This document shows positions 17,189 through 26,160 of a DNA stretch of 64,000 bases, in pieces. Positions within the stretch are counted from its first letter, which is position 1; the number at the start of each line of letters is the position of its first letter. The position numbers and the translations under genes were made by a program. The notes beneath the pieces were generated by a model. It was not told the DNA's origin and did no database searches. It worked only from the letters and a program-made list of their open reading frames with translations. The stretch is from Sorangium cellulosum So0157-2 (lineage in GTDB: Bacteria > Myxococcota_A > Polyangia > Polyangiales > Polyangiaceae): positions 12,042,001 to 12,106,000 of the forward strand of contig NC_021658.1 in NCBI RefSeq assembly GCF_000418325.1, read 5' to 3'.

Positions 17189-18937
17189 TCAGGCGAGGGT
17201 GCCCGCGGCGCTCCCTGGCTCGGCGCGCTCCGGCGCGGCGGCTTGCGCCGGAGCCGACTGTTCGGCCGCGCGCGTGGCCTCGTCTTCCTGGGCGAGGAGC
17301 GCGTCCGTCACGGCGAGCGCCGCGTCCCGCTGCGCGAGGAGGGCGGCGCAGCGCGCGCGCGCCGCGGCGAGCAGGCCGAGCCCCACGGCGACCCAGGCGG
17401 CGGCGGCCACGTGCCCGGCGACCACGACCGGCCCCGGATCGCCCTGCGCGGCCTTGGAGAGCATCACGAAGGCGTAGAACGGCGACGGGGCCGCGACGAG
17501 GAGGGCGCTCTCGCTGGCGCTGAACTCCGTGATCAGGCCGGCGATGGCGGCGACGATCCACGGGCCGACCGCGATCGAGAAGAGGAGCGTCAGCAGCAGC
17601 ACCCGCGCCACCATCGGCGCGGCGATCCGCGCGCGGAGAAAGGCGCCGAGCCCGACCAGGAACACATAAAAGGCGAGCGCGTAGACGGCGAAGTACTGGA
17701 GCTGCCGCGTCTGGCTCTCCGGCGCGCCGACGGACGCGCCGAGGAGCAGCTGGTGGCCGACGGCCCAGAGCGCGACGACGGCGGGGACGCCGGCCGCGAG
17801 CAGGAGGTACGCCGCGCGAGCCACGCCGGGGCCGAAGAAGCGACGCAGCCGGCCGGCGCGGCTCCTGGCCCAGTGCACCTCGACGCGGCGCGACGGGCCG
17901 ACCGGATCGCCGGCGAAGAGGAACACGCAGAAGGTCAGGTACGAGAGCGTCGCGCACAGGCCCGCGAGGATCGCGGCCAGGCGATCGGACGGGTCCACCG
18001 AGAACGCCGGCACCGCCGCGGCGGCGGCGACCATCGGCGTGCAGACCGCGAACCACGTCTTCAGGCCCGAGGAGCGATCGTCGCTCTCGCTCGTGAGGTT
18101 CGCGACGGTCACCTGGTAGAGGAACCACGCGGGGACGACCACCGCCACGAGCGGCAGGAGGACCAGGAAGAGCGCGTAGTCGACGCCGAACGGGACGCGC
18201 TGGTACGCGACCGGGAGCCAGATGGGCGGGCCCTCGGGCACCTCCGGCCAGGCGAGGTGGGCCGCGTGCGAGAGCCCCGTGCCCCCCGCCATGAACAGGA
18301 AGCTCGACAGGGGGAACGCGAGCAGCAGCGTGACGAGGATCGCCGCGCGGAGGCTCGCCATCTTCGAGCTGATCGCGAGGCCGAAGGCGACGCTGAGCAG
18401 CGCGATCAGGAAGAGGAACAGGAAGGCGATCACCACCTCCATCGCGGTGATCCCGCCGAACAGGAACGGCAGCGCGCCGACCGGCGCGAGCATGACCACG
18501 TACATCGAGATCGCCGTGTAGGCGGCGAGGAACTTGCCGCGCGCGATCTCGCCGGGCGGGATGCCCGTCAGGAGCACCGCCTCCCAGGTGCGGCCCTCGC
18601 GCTCCGACGCGATGCTGTTCGCGGCGACCGCCGGCCCGACCAGCGCCACCACGAAGTACGCGAGCGAGAAGAAGACCTGGAACAGGATCACGCCCGCCTT
18701 CGCGGGCGCGATGTCCCGCGACACCATGCCGCCGATCGACGCCACGAGCAGCGTCATCATCACGGCGAGCACGAGGAGGATGATCGGCGTGCGGGCGAGC
18801 CGCGCGGCCTGCTTGAGCTCGCGGATCCAGATCGGGTTCGGCTCGCCGAGGAGGCGGGCCACGCGGTGGCGCGCCCGATCGACGAGCCGCTGCGACGCCG
18901 GACCGACGGGCGGCGATGAGCCAGTCTGCGCGCTCAC
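17189..18937 (-). CDS. ABC-2 type transporter permease
   Basis: 582 aa from GTG 18937, preceded by GGAGAGG and overlapping the upstream ATPase stop by 4 bp (GTGA). The protein is strongly hydrophobic with roughly a dozen membrane segments in two blocks separated by a polar stretch, and starts with a cytoplasmic helix and NPIWIRELKQAARLARTP, typical of ABC-2 permeases. ASEREGRTWEAVLLTGIPPGEI is the coupling-helix-like motif of this class (as in NatB/GldF-type exporters). The C-terminus is a charged helical tail. With the neighbouring ATPase it should form an exporter or a mechanical ABC machine; the substrate is unknown. It is the last gene of the MoxR-ABC operon. Confidence 0.9.
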   Translation of the reverse strand: MSAQTGSSPPVGPASQRLVDRARHRVARLLGEPNPIWIRELKQAARLARTPIILLVLAVMMTLLVASIGGMVSRDIAPAKAGVILFQVFFSLAYFVVALVGPAVAANSIASEREGRTWEAVLLTGIPPGEIARGKFLAAYTAISMYVVMLAPVGALPFLFGGITAMEVVIAFLFLFLIALLSVAFGLAISSKMASLRAAILVTLLLAFPLSSFLFMAGGTGLSHAAHLAWPEVPEGPPIWLPVAYQRVPFGVDYALFLVLLPLVAVVVPAWFLYQVTVANLTSESDDRSSGLKTWFAVCTPMVAAAAAVPAFSVDPSDRLAAILAGLCATLSYLTFCVFLFAGDPVGPSRRVEVHWARSRAGRLRRFFGPGVARAAYLLLAAGVPAVVALWAVGHQLLLGASVGAPESQTRQLQYFAVYALAFYVFLVGLGAFLRARIAAPMVARVLLLTLLFSIAVGPWIVAAIAGLITEFSASESALLVAAPSPFYAFVMLSKAAQGDPGPVVVAGHVAAAAWVAVGLGLLAAARARCAALLAQRDAALAVTDALLAQEDEATRAAEQSAPAQAAAPERAEPGSAAGTLA

Positions 18938-20127
18938 TGCACCTCTCCTTGCGTGACCTCGAGGAAGATCCTCTCGAGCTCGTTGCGCTCCGGCTCGACC
19001 CCGATCACGCCGATCCCGCTCCGCACGAGGTGCTGCACGATCTCGGCGATCTTCACGTCGTTGCCCACGTAGCCGACGTGCACGGCGCCCGCGACGATCG
19101 CGATGTCGGCGATCCCGGGGCCGCCCCGCAGCAGGTAGGCCGCGGCCTCGGGATCGCCGAGGACCCGCACCTTGACCTTGCGCCGGGAGAGCGGCGACAG
19201 CCCCGGGTAGGCCGCCGCCTGCCCCGGCCCCCCGGCGTGGGGCGGGTGCGGGCCGTACCCAGGCGGCGGACCTTCGGCCTGCTGCGGACCGACGGCGGCC
19301 GGATCCCCGGGCGCGGGCGCGTGGCGCGCCTCTGCCGGGTGCGCGCCCGGCGCGGCGGCGTGGCGCGGCGGCGCGTGCCCGTGCGCCTGCGCGGCGCGCA
19401 GCGCCTCGAGGCGCGCCGCGATCTCGCCGATCGGGCCGGCGACGACGAGGCGGCCCTTCTCGAGGATGCCGATCGACGTGCACACGTCGGAGAGCTCCGT
19501 GAGGATGTGCGAGGAGAGGAAGATCGTCTTCCCCAGGCTGCGGAGCTCGAGCAAGAGGTCGCGGATCTCGATGCGCGCGCGCGGATCGAGATCGCTCGCC
19601 GGCTCGTCCAGGATGAGGACCTTGGGATCGTGCAGCAGGATCCTCCCGAGCTGGAGGCGCTGCTTCATGCCCTTCGACATCGTGGCCACGATCCGGTCCT
19701 GGATCTTGCCGAGGTCGGTCAGCTCCAGGACCGCGTCGACCACGTCGAGCGACGGCACGCGGAACGCGTCCGCGAAGAACTCGAGGTACTCGCGCACCGT
19801 GATCCGGTCGTAGACGCCCGCGTGATCCGGCATGTAGCCGATGCTGCGGCGGACCGCCGCCGGGTCGAGCGTGACGTCGACCCCGTCGATCTCGACCCGC
19901 CCCGCCATCGGCTCGAGCAAGGTCGCCATGACCCGGATCGTCGTCGTCTTGCCCGCGCCGTTCGGACCGATGAAGCCGAAGATCTCGCCGGGGCCGACGT
20001 CGAAGGTGACGTCCCGGAGCACGTCGAGCGCGCCGAAGCGGTGCGAGAGGTGGCGGACGCGGATCGTCGGCGCAGGCCGCTCGATCCGCGCCGCGGGGGG
20101 CGGAGCGCCGCCGGACACGGCGCTCAC
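18934..20127 (-). CDS. ABC transporter ATP-binding protein with extra C-terminal domain
   Basis: 397 aa; starts at GTG 20127 within a 4-bp overlap with the upstream gene. ATPase domain: Walker A GPNGAGKT (54-61), Q-loop region replaced by YMPDHAGVY, a signature of MSKGMKQRL instead of LSGGQ, Walker B VLILDEPASDLDP, and switch His in SSH. This pattern is common in NatA/GldA-like ATPases of the ABC-2 class. A His/Pro/Ala-rich linker (about 255-310) connects to a small domain (about 315-397) with IADIAIVAG and GVIGVEPERNELERIF, which is usual for this class but enlarged here. It powers the adjacent permease. Confidence 0.93.
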   Translation of the reverse strand: MSAVSGGAPPPAARIERPAPTIRVRHLSHRFGALDVLRDVTFDVGPGEIFGFIGPNGAGKTTTIRVMATLLEPMAGRVEIDGVDVTLDPAAVRRSIGYMPDHAGVYDRITVREYLEFFADAFRVPSLDVVDAVLELTDLGKIQDRIVATMSKGMKQRLQLGRILLHDPKVLILDEPASDLDPRARIEIRDLLLELRSLGKTIFLSSHILTELSDVCTSIGILEKGRLVVAGPIGEIAARLEALRAAQAHGHAPPRHAAAPGAHPAEARHAPAPGDPAAVGPQQAEGPPPGYGPHPPHAGGPGQAAAYPGLSPLSRRKVKVRVLGDPEAAAYLLRGGPGIADIAIVAGAVHVGYVGNDVKIAEIVQHLVRSGIGVIGVEPERNELERIFLEVTQGEVQ

Positions 20128-22241
20128 GGCCGGCCTCCGTAGCCGACGATCCGCACGAGCACGCGGTCGCTCTCGATCCGCAGCCCGGAGTCGACCGCGC
20201 GCCCCTCGCCGCCGTCGAGCTGCCCGAGCAGGACGGGCACGCCCGCCGGGAACCAGTCGACCGCGTCGCCGGCCGCCTCCTCCATCGCGAGCCACGCGGC
20301 GCCGAGCCCCGGCGCGTCGGGCTCGAGCAGGGGGACCAGCAGGCTCCCGCCGAGGTCGTGGATGTCGATGCCGCCGACGCGCCGGCCGAAGCCCACGTGC
20401 GAGAGCCACCCCTGCGCCTCGGCCCGCGCCGCGAGATCGACCCCCGCGCGCGACGAGACCTTCTCCCCGTCCCGGACGCGGGCGAAGTAGCGGGCCGCGC
20501 CCTCGGGCAGCCACAGGACGCCGCCCCGGAGATCGCGGCCGCTCCGGTTGCTCACGACCACGTCGCCGCTCGGCTCGGCGGCGATCGCGATGCCGTCCCC
20601 GAGCGGCGCGACGCCGTCCTCGCGCACGATCACCGTCTGCCACGGGAGCGCGGCGACCTTCGTCAGCCGGGCCCCGTCGCGGTCCACGAGGAGCCGGTCG
20701 CGCCGCTCCGAGAGCTCGGCGACCACCGCCGTGCTGATGACGCTGCTCGCGTCGGTCGTGCGGACGGTGAGCTCCTCCGAGCTGGCCACGAAGAACCCGC
20801 GGAACCGGCGCACCGCCCCCTTCGTCATCCCGGCCCCCGCCTCGATCAACGTGAGGTGCCGCGCCCTGCCGCGCACGCCCTTCGCGAGCACGCCCACGCC
20901 GACGATCGCCGCGAACGTGACCGCCGCGTACACGGGCAGGTGACGGAGCGCGCGGAGCGGCCGCCCCTGCCGCGCGGCGCGCGAGAAGTTGATCGGGCCG
21001 GCGAGCACCGCGTAGATGCAGAGCAAGAGCGCCGAGACCCCGATCGCCCAGCGCGCGCCCTCGTTCGGATCGAGCTCGCGCCGCACCGGATCCAGATCGA
21101 GGCCCATCGCCTCCTCGCCCGGGCGGAACGCGACCGTGGAGCGGCGGTCGTGGGCGCGACGCGCGAGGTCGGCCATCCGGATCTTCACCCACGGGTCGCC
21201 GGCCGCGGGCTTCTGCGTCGGGTCGAACGCGAGCAGGTGCACCTCGCCGAGGCCGTAGAACGCCGAGCTGCCATACGGGCTCGCCCGCAGGTTCCCGCCC
21301 GACCAGCCGGCGAGCGCCTCGGCCACCTCGGGGCTCGCGCTCGGCGCGGGCAGGAGCACGTTGCCCTGCTTGCCGAAGCCGCTGGGCGCGCCGGGCGGCA
21401 CGATCTCGTCGAGGGTCGGCGGCGCGACGCCCGCCCTCGAGACCTCGCCGCCGACGAGCGCCGCGAGCGTCGGGTGCCGCAGCGCCTCGGGGCGCCCGAC
21501 CGCGAGCGCCAGCGTGCCGCCGGAGAGCACGTAGCCGGCGAGCGCGTCGAGCTCGGCGCCTTTCAGCATCGAGAGCGTGTCGGTGCGCATGAGCACCGCG
21601 TCCGCCGCGCTGTACAGGGCCGCCCGATCGGGCAGCAGCGGATCGCCGGTCGCGCCGTCGTAGCGCGGCTGCCCGACCCACAGGACCGCGGCCGGCGACG
21701 ACCCGGGCCCGCGGCCGCTCGGCGTGTACAGCGGCGCGACCGGCGCCTCGTGCAGGCCCGCGCGGAGGAGCGACGTCTCGCTGACGTCGAAGAGCACCAC
21801 CGCGCGCTGCGAGGTCGACGAGAGCGCGTGCGAGGACACGGTCGCGCCGCCCTCGTCGAGCGCGCGCACCTGCACGTCGCCGAAGGGCGCCACCTGCACG
21901 GGCACGCGCACGTTGACCGACTCGCCCGCAGCGACGGTGTACGGCGCCGACGCGACGAACACGCGCTGCTCGGAGTAGCGCTTCGACTCGACCTCGACCT
22001 CGCCCCTCGCCGCCTTGCCGCCGCGGTTCTGGATGCGAACGACGACCTGGTTCCACCCCCAGGGGATCGCGCCGCTCGTCCCGAACACCGGCGCCGCGTC
22101 CACGACGAGCTCCGGCGCGCTCGGCGCTTGCCCGAACGCGGGCCCCGCGGCGAGGAGCGCCGCGAGCCACGCCGCGCCGGCCGCGCCCCTCGGCGTCGCG
22201 ATCCGGAGCGCCGGCTCCCGCGTCTCGTCGCCGCGCCTCAT
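20124..22241 (-). CDS. large envelope membrane protein of the MoxR-ABC operon
   Basis: 705 aa; its ATG at 22241 overlaps the MoxR stop by 4 bp. A signal peptide (about 18-38) is followed by an exported region of beta strands (about 40-150: LVVDAAPVFG, WNQVVVRIQN) and a GATase-like/Rossmann-like segment (about 195-270: ELDALAGYVLSGGTLALAVG). Two membrane helices occur at about 410-430 and 450-470 (around GPINFSRAARQGRP), and another exported beta-rich part follows. GPINF followed by a short basic loop is typical of periplasmic proteins accompanying GldG-like or MoxR-linked systems. Function unknown; its place suggests a partner or substrate-binding part of the ABC machine. Confidence 0.85.
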   Translation of the reverse strand: MRRGDETREPALRIATPRGAAGAAWLAALLAAGPAFGQAPSAPELVVDAAPVFGTSGAIPWGWNQVVVRIQNRGGKAARGEVEVESKRYSEQRVFVASAPYTVAAGESVNVRVPVQVAPFGDVQVRALDEGGATVSSHALSSTSQRAVVLFDVSETSLLRAGLHEAPVAPLYTPSGRGPGSSPAAVLWVGQPRYDGATGDPLLPDRAALYSAADAVLMRTDTLSMLKGAELDALAGYVLSGGTLALAVGRPEALRHPTLAALVGGEVSRAGVAPPTLDEIVPPGAPSGFGKQGNVLLPAPSASPEVAEALAGWSGGNLRASPYGSSAFYGLGEVHLLAFDPTQKPAAGDPWVKIRMADLARRAHDRRSTVAFRPGEEAMGLDLDPVRRELDPNEGARWAIGVSALLLCIYAVLAGPINFSRAARQGRPLRALRHLPVYAAVTFAAIVGVGVLAKGVRGRARHLTLIEAGAGMTKGAVRRFRGFFVASSEELTVRTTDASSVISTAVVAELSERRDRLLVDRDGARLTKVAALPWQTVIVREDGVAPLGDGIAIAAEPSGDVVVSNRSGRDLRGGVLWLPEGAARYFARVRDGEKVSSRAGVDLAARAEAQGWLSHVGFGRRVGGIDIHDLGGSLLVPLLEPDAPGLGAAWLAMEEAAGDAVDWFPAGVPVLLGQLDGGEGRAVDSGLRIESDRVLVRIVGYGGRP

Positions 22242-23302
22242 CGCCGGATCGCCTGCGCCACGGGCTCGGGCCGCGGCTCGACCGCGGCGAGGAGCGCGGC
22301 GATGACCTGATCCGTCGTGATCCCCTCCGCCTCGCCCTCGAACGACCGGATCATGCGGTGACGGAGCACCGGCTTCGCGACCCGCTGCACGTCGGCGAAG
22401 GCGACGTGCGCCCTGCCCTGGAGCAACGCCACCGCCTTCGCGGCCAGCACGAGCGACTGCGCGCCGCGCACGCCGGCGCCGAACCGGAGCGCCCTCCGCA
22501 CGATCTCGGGCGCCCCCTCGGCGGCCGGATCGCTCGCCCGCGTCAGCCGCGACGCGTACCGCATCACGGGCTCGGCGACCGCGACGTCGCGGCAGAGCGA
22601 GCGCAGCGAGAGCACGTCGTCGCGGGTGAGCACCCGCGGCGGCGGGCCGCGGTCGTGGCCCGTGGTCCGGGCGAGGATCTCGGTCAGCTCGTCCTCGGTC
22701 GGGCTCGGCACGAGCACCTTGAGCAGGAACCGATCGAGCTGCGCCTCCGGCAGCGGGTACGTCCCCTCCATCTCGATCGGGTTCTCGGTGGCGAGCACGA
22801 AGAACGGCTCCTCCATCGCGTGCCGCGCGCCCGCGATGGTGCACGCGTGCTCCTGCATGGCCTCGAGCAGCGCGCTCTGCGTCTTCGGCGTCGCCCGGTT
22901 GATCTCGTCGGCGAGGATCACCTGCCCGAAGATCGGCCCCTTGTGCAGCGCGAAGTGGCGCGAGCCGCCTTCCGCCGTGACGAGCACGTTCGTCCCGATC
23001 ACGTCGCTCGGCATGAGATCCGGGGTGAACTGGATGCGGGAGAACCTGAGATCGAGGCAGCTGGCGATGGTCCTGACGAGGAGCGTCTTGCCCAGCCCTG
23101 GCGCCCCTTCCAGGAGGACGTGCCCCCCCGCGATGATCCCCCAGAGCGTCTGCTCGATGACGTCGCCCTGGCCGACGACGGCCTGCCCGATCGCCTCGCG
23201 CAGCCGCGCGCTCGTCTGCTGCGCGAGCGCGAGCCTCGCCTCGAAGGAGGCGGGGGCCGATCCCTCCGCTCCGTCAATACCTGCGCCTGATTCCGCCGCC
23301 AT
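22238..23302 (-). CDS. MoxR-family AAA+ ATPase
   Basis: 354 aa from ATG 23302 with GAGGGCGACCGG upstream. Typical MoxR layout: Walker A GAPGLGKT (66-73), FTPDLMPSDVIG insertion, Walker B ILADEINRA, sensor-type FVLATENPIEMEGTYPLPEAQLDRF, and the C-terminal lid domain with RRALRFGAG. MoxR ATPases act as chaperone-like factors that help assemble or activate envelope or metal-containing complexes, usually with DUF58/VWA partners. None of those is present here; instead it heads an operon with a large membrane protein and an ABC exporter. Confidence 0.95.
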   Translation of the reverse strand: MAAESGAGIDGAEGSAPASFEARLALAQQTSARLREAIGQAVVGQGDVIEQTLWGIIAGGHVLLEGAPGLGKTLLVRTIASCLDLRFSRIQFTPDLMPSDVIGTNVLVTAEGGSRHFALHKGPIFGQVILADEINRATPKTQSALLEAMQEHACTIAGARHAMEEPFFVLATENPIEMEGTYPLPEAQLDRFLLKVLVPSPTEDELTEILARTTGHDRGPPPRVLTRDDVLSLRSLCRDVAVAEPVMRYASRLTRASDPAAEGAPEIVRRALRFGAGVRGAQSLVLAAKAVALLQGRAHVAFADVQRVAKPVLRHRMIRSFEGEAEGITTDQVIAALLAAVEPRPEPVAQAIRR

Positions 23303-23373
23303 CCGGTCGCCCTCGGGGCACGACCATAGCCGGCCGCGCGCCGGGCGTCGATCAGCGCCGCGGCCCGCGCGCC

Positions 23374-23442
23374 GCGGCGTGGCGGCGCCGCGGCCCGCGG
23401 GCCGCGCCGGTGCGCGGCCGCGCCGAGGCGCCGCCACGCCGC
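23374..23442. repeat. perfect 16-bp inverted repeat upstream of the MoxR operon
   Basis: Arms 23374-23389 (GCGGCGTGGCGGCGCC) and 23427-23442 are exact reverse complements around a 37-bp centre that itself contains a short GC palindrome (GCGGCCCGCGGGCCGC). It lies in the 293-bp divergent region between the MoxR operon and the rightward lipoprotein gene, 72 bp before the moxR start, so a regulatory or structural role is possible. Confidence 0.8.
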
Positions 23443-23450
23443 CGAGAAGA

Positions 23451-23469
23451 CTCGACATCTCGTGTCGAG
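23451..23469. promoter_or_regulatory. short palindrome, possible operator
   Basis: CTCGACA / TGTCGAG with a 5-nt centre. It sits in the divergent promoter region between the moxR and lipoprotein genes and is less GC-rich than its surroundings. Operator function is inferred from position only. Confidence 0.35.
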
Positions 23470-23595
23470 CCGAGATCGACGGGGCCGCGCCGGTGCGCAG
23501 AGATGCCCCTCCGGAGGCGCCGCGGACGCACGTAACGCACGGAAACGACCGGTCGATCGCCTCGGCCAGGGACGCCGCCATGCTATCTTTCACGG

Positions 23596-24141
23596 ATGAA
23601 CATGCTTATCCGGACCTGTCGCCGTGCCGTTGCCTCGCTCTGTCTCTCCGCGCGCGCCGGCGCGGCGCTCACCGCGGCTCTGGCGCTCGGCGCGAGCGCC
23701 TGCGCCACGATCGCCGGCGAGCATGAGGCGGAGACCAAGTTCCTCGTCAAGCCGACCTCGCAGTCGACCTTCTCCGGATGGAGCGAGGTCTCCGTCTCGC
23801 AGGACCCGAATTCCGTCGACGGCGCCGAGCTCAGGTTCATCCGGCTCGAGGCGCGCGACGACAACGTGCCCGACCTGACGTTCATCAAGAGCATCACGGC
23901 CCAGGCCGTCGTCGACGGCGAAGCGACCTTGATCGCCAAGAAGGCGCCGATGCCCACCGGCGAGCGCATCGTCCCGCTGGATCGCAAGTATCACGGCGAC
24001 ATCCGGAAATTCTTCTATCCGGACGAGGAGAACGGCGGTTACACGGTGCACGTCGACTGGTTCGGCGAGGTCGATCTCACGAAGAAGATCCCGCCCGAGG
24101 GCGTCTGGATGAAGGTCATCGTCGCCGTCCGCGTCGAGTGA
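23596..24141 (+). CDS. putative lipoprotein of unknown function
   Basis: 181 aa. A basic, hydrophobic N-terminus ends in GASACA (Cys36), an acceptable but weak lipobox. The mature part is about 145 residues with alternating strands (EVSVSQDPNSVDGAELRFIRLEA), no cysteines and many charged residues, and ends in WMKVIVAVRVE, suggesting a small beta-sandwich. No family recognised. A second ATG lies two codons downstream; neither has a clear ribosome site. Confidence 0.75.
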   Translation: MNMLIRTCRRAVASLCLSARAGAALTAALALGASACATIAGEHEAETKFLVKPTSQSTFSGWSEVSVSQDPNSVDGAELRFIRLEARDDNVPDLTFIKSITAQAVVDGEATLIAKKAPMPTGERIVPLDRKYHGDIRKFFYPDEENGGYTVHVDWFGEVDLTKKIPPEGVWMKVIVAVRVE

Positions 24142-24388
24142 TCGCGCCGCCGCGCCGCCCTCCTTCTCCAGGCTCCACGGCGCCCCCCCCCGGCGCCCCT
24201 TCGTTCGTCCTCTGAACGCCCCCTGAACCATCCAAGCTTCCGTCTCCTCGCTCGGTCGAACGTTGAGAACCGCGAGCGCACCGCGCGCGAGGAGCGATGC
24301 CGGAGGGGTGGACTCCATCCGCCGGCGGCGCGCTCCCCGTCGCGCGCCGTGCGCCGCACCCCGGCGCGGGCAAGGAGGTCGATCCGTC

Positions 24389-25141
24389 ATGGCCGAGATC
24401 CAGGAGAGCTCTGTTCTTTTCTCGCTCAAGCAGCTCATGAGCCTCGAGAAGCAGCGCGTGCGCGAGGAGGAGGAGGCCGCGCGCCGGCGCGCGCTCGCGG
24501 CGCAGGAGGCCCGGCGCGCGCTCGAGCGGCGCGCCCTGGCGGAGCAGGAGGCGCGCCTCCGGGCCGAGGAGGAGCGGGCCCGCCGCGAGGAGGAGCTCGC
24601 GCGCGAGGAGGCGGCGCGGCTCGAGGGGATCCGGGCGGCGGCCGTCGAGAAGGCCCGCGTCGAGGCCGAGCAGCGCGCCCGCGTCGAGGCCCTGGAGAAG
24701 CAGCGCGAGCACGAGCGCAGGCTCGCGGCCCTCGCGAGCGACGCCCAGAAGCGGCGCCTCGTGCGGCTCATCGCGGGGGGGAGCGCGCTCTTCGTCGCCG
24801 CGCTCGCCGCGACGCTCGGCGTCTACTTCGGCAAGATCCAGCCGGAGGCCGAGCAGGCGCTCGCCGAGCAGACCGCCGCGCGCGCCGCGTACGAGCAGCG
24901 GCTCGCGGCGCTCGAGAGCGACCTCGCCGCGAGCGAGCGGCAGATCGGCGAGCTCACGCTGGCGTACCAGACGGTGCGGAGCGAGGCGGAGAAGGCGGAG
25001 CTCGAGCGCAAGCTCCTCGCGGCGAAGCGCGACCGGGACGCCCTCCAGGGCAAGGTCGCGCGGCCCCACGCGCAGCCGGCGCCCAAGAAGGCGGACTGCG
25101 TCTGCAGGGAGGGCGACCCGATGTGCGGCTGCCTCCCCTAG
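24389..25141 (+). CDS. coiled-coil membrane protein with Cys-rich tail
   Basis: 250 aa from ATG 24389, with AAGGAGG at 24372-24378. Residues about 18-125 are a continuous Glu/Arg/Ala coiled coil. One membrane helix follows at about 131-152 (ALFVAALAATLGVYFG), then a second coiled coil (about 155-215). The C-terminus carries four closely spaced cysteines (DCVCREGDPMCGC), a possible metal or disulfide site. Such proteins are frequent, uncharacterised envelope components in myxobacteria. The stop codon overlaps the stop of the opposing cysK in a shared CTAG. Confidence 0.82.
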   Translation: MAEIQESSVLFSLKQLMSLEKQRVREEEEAARRRALAAQEARRALERRALAEQEARLRAEEERARREEELAREEAARLEGIRAAAVEKARVEAEQRARVEALEKQREHERRLAALASDAQKRRLVRLIAGGSALFVAALAATLGVYFGKIQPEAEQALAEQTAARAAYEQRLAALESDLAASERQIGELTLAYQTVRSEAEKAELERKLLAAKRDRDALQGKVARPHAQPAPKKADCVCREGDPMCGCLP

Positions 25142-26103
25142 CCCTTCGCCGGGGGCGCGGCCCCCCGGGCGCAGCCGACGAGCTCCTTGAAGAGCGGCGA
25201 GGTGACGTACCGCTCGCCGCCGTCGGGCAGGATCACCACGATCTTCTTGCCCTGCATCTCGTCGCGCGCCGCGATCGAGAGCGCCGCCGCCATCGCCGCG
25301 CCGCCGGAGATGCCGACGAGGATCCCCTCGGTCTTGGCGAGCCGGCGGGCGGCCTCGAAGGCCTCGTCCTCGGTCACCGGCACCACCTCGTCGATGAGCT
25401 CGCGCCGGAGGATCTTCGGGACGAAGCCCGCGCCGATGCCCTGGATGAGGTGCGCCCCCACCCGGCCGCCGCTCAGCACGGCGGCGTTCTTCGGCTCGAC
25501 CGCGATCATCTTCACGCCCGGCTTCTTCTCCTTGAGCACCTCGCCCACGCCGGTGATCGTCCCGCCGGTCCCCACGCCGGCGACGACGACGTCGACGGCC
25601 CCGTCCGTGTCCTCCCAGATCTCGCGCGCCGTCGTCATCCGGTGCGCGGCGGGGTTCGCCGGGTTCTCGAACTGCTGGAGCATCACCGCGCCCGGCGTCT
25701 CCTCCACGATCTGCCGCGCCCGCGCGACGGCCTGCACCATCAAGGACCCGGGCGTGAGCAGCACCTCGACCCCGAACGCCCGGAGCAGCGCGATCCGCTC
25801 CGGGCTCATCGACTCGGGCATCGTGAGGATCAGCCGGTAGCCCTTGGCCGCGGCGAGCATCGCCAGCGCGAGGCCCGTGTTGCCGCTCGTCGGCTCGACG
25901 AGGACGCTCCCGCGGGTCAGCTTGCCCCGCCGCTCGGCGTCCTCGATCATCGCGAGGCCGATCCGATCCTTGACGCTGCCGCCGGGGTTCCGGCTCTCGA
26001 TCTTGCCGATCAGCTCGGCACGCAGCCCCTTGCCCGCAGAGCTCAGGCGAACGAGGGGGGTGCGCCCGATCGTCGCCGCGATGTTGTCGAAGATTGAACC
26101 CAC
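25138..26103 (-). CDS. cysK: cysteine synthase (O-acetylserine sulfhydrylase)
   Basis: 321 aa; GTG start at 26103 with GGAGGGC upstream. A pyridoxal-phosphate enzyme that makes cysteine from O-acetylserine and sulfide. Schiff-base lysine is Lys45 (NPGGSVKDR), with the substrate loop EPTSGNTG, the phosphate-binding GVGTGGT and the C-terminal GISGGAA typical of CysK. Length and motifs match the O-acetylserine-specific branch rather than cystathionine synthase. It is 57 bp downstream of, and co-oriented with, cysA, so a sulfur-assimilation operon is likely. Confidence 0.95.
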   Translation of the reverse strand: MGSIFDNIAATIGRTPLVRLSSAGKGLRAELIGKIESRNPGGSVKDRIGLAMIEDAERRGKLTRGSVLVEPTSGNTGLALAMLAAAKGYRLILTMPESMSPERIALLRAFGVEVLLTPGSLMVQAVARARQIVEETPGAVMLQQFENPANPAAHRMTTAREIWEDTDGAVDVVVAGVGTGGTITGVGEVLKEKKPGVKMIAVEPKNAAVLSGGRVGAHLIQGIGAGFVPKILRRELIDEVVPVTEDEAFEAARRLAKTEGILVGISGGAAMAAALSIAARDEMQGKKIVVILPDGGERYVTSPLFKELVGCARGAAPPAKG

Positions 26104-26160
26104 GTGCCCGCCCTCCGTGTTGGCTGGCCCCCAGGCCAGGCGGGAGCGCCGGCCAGGTGG

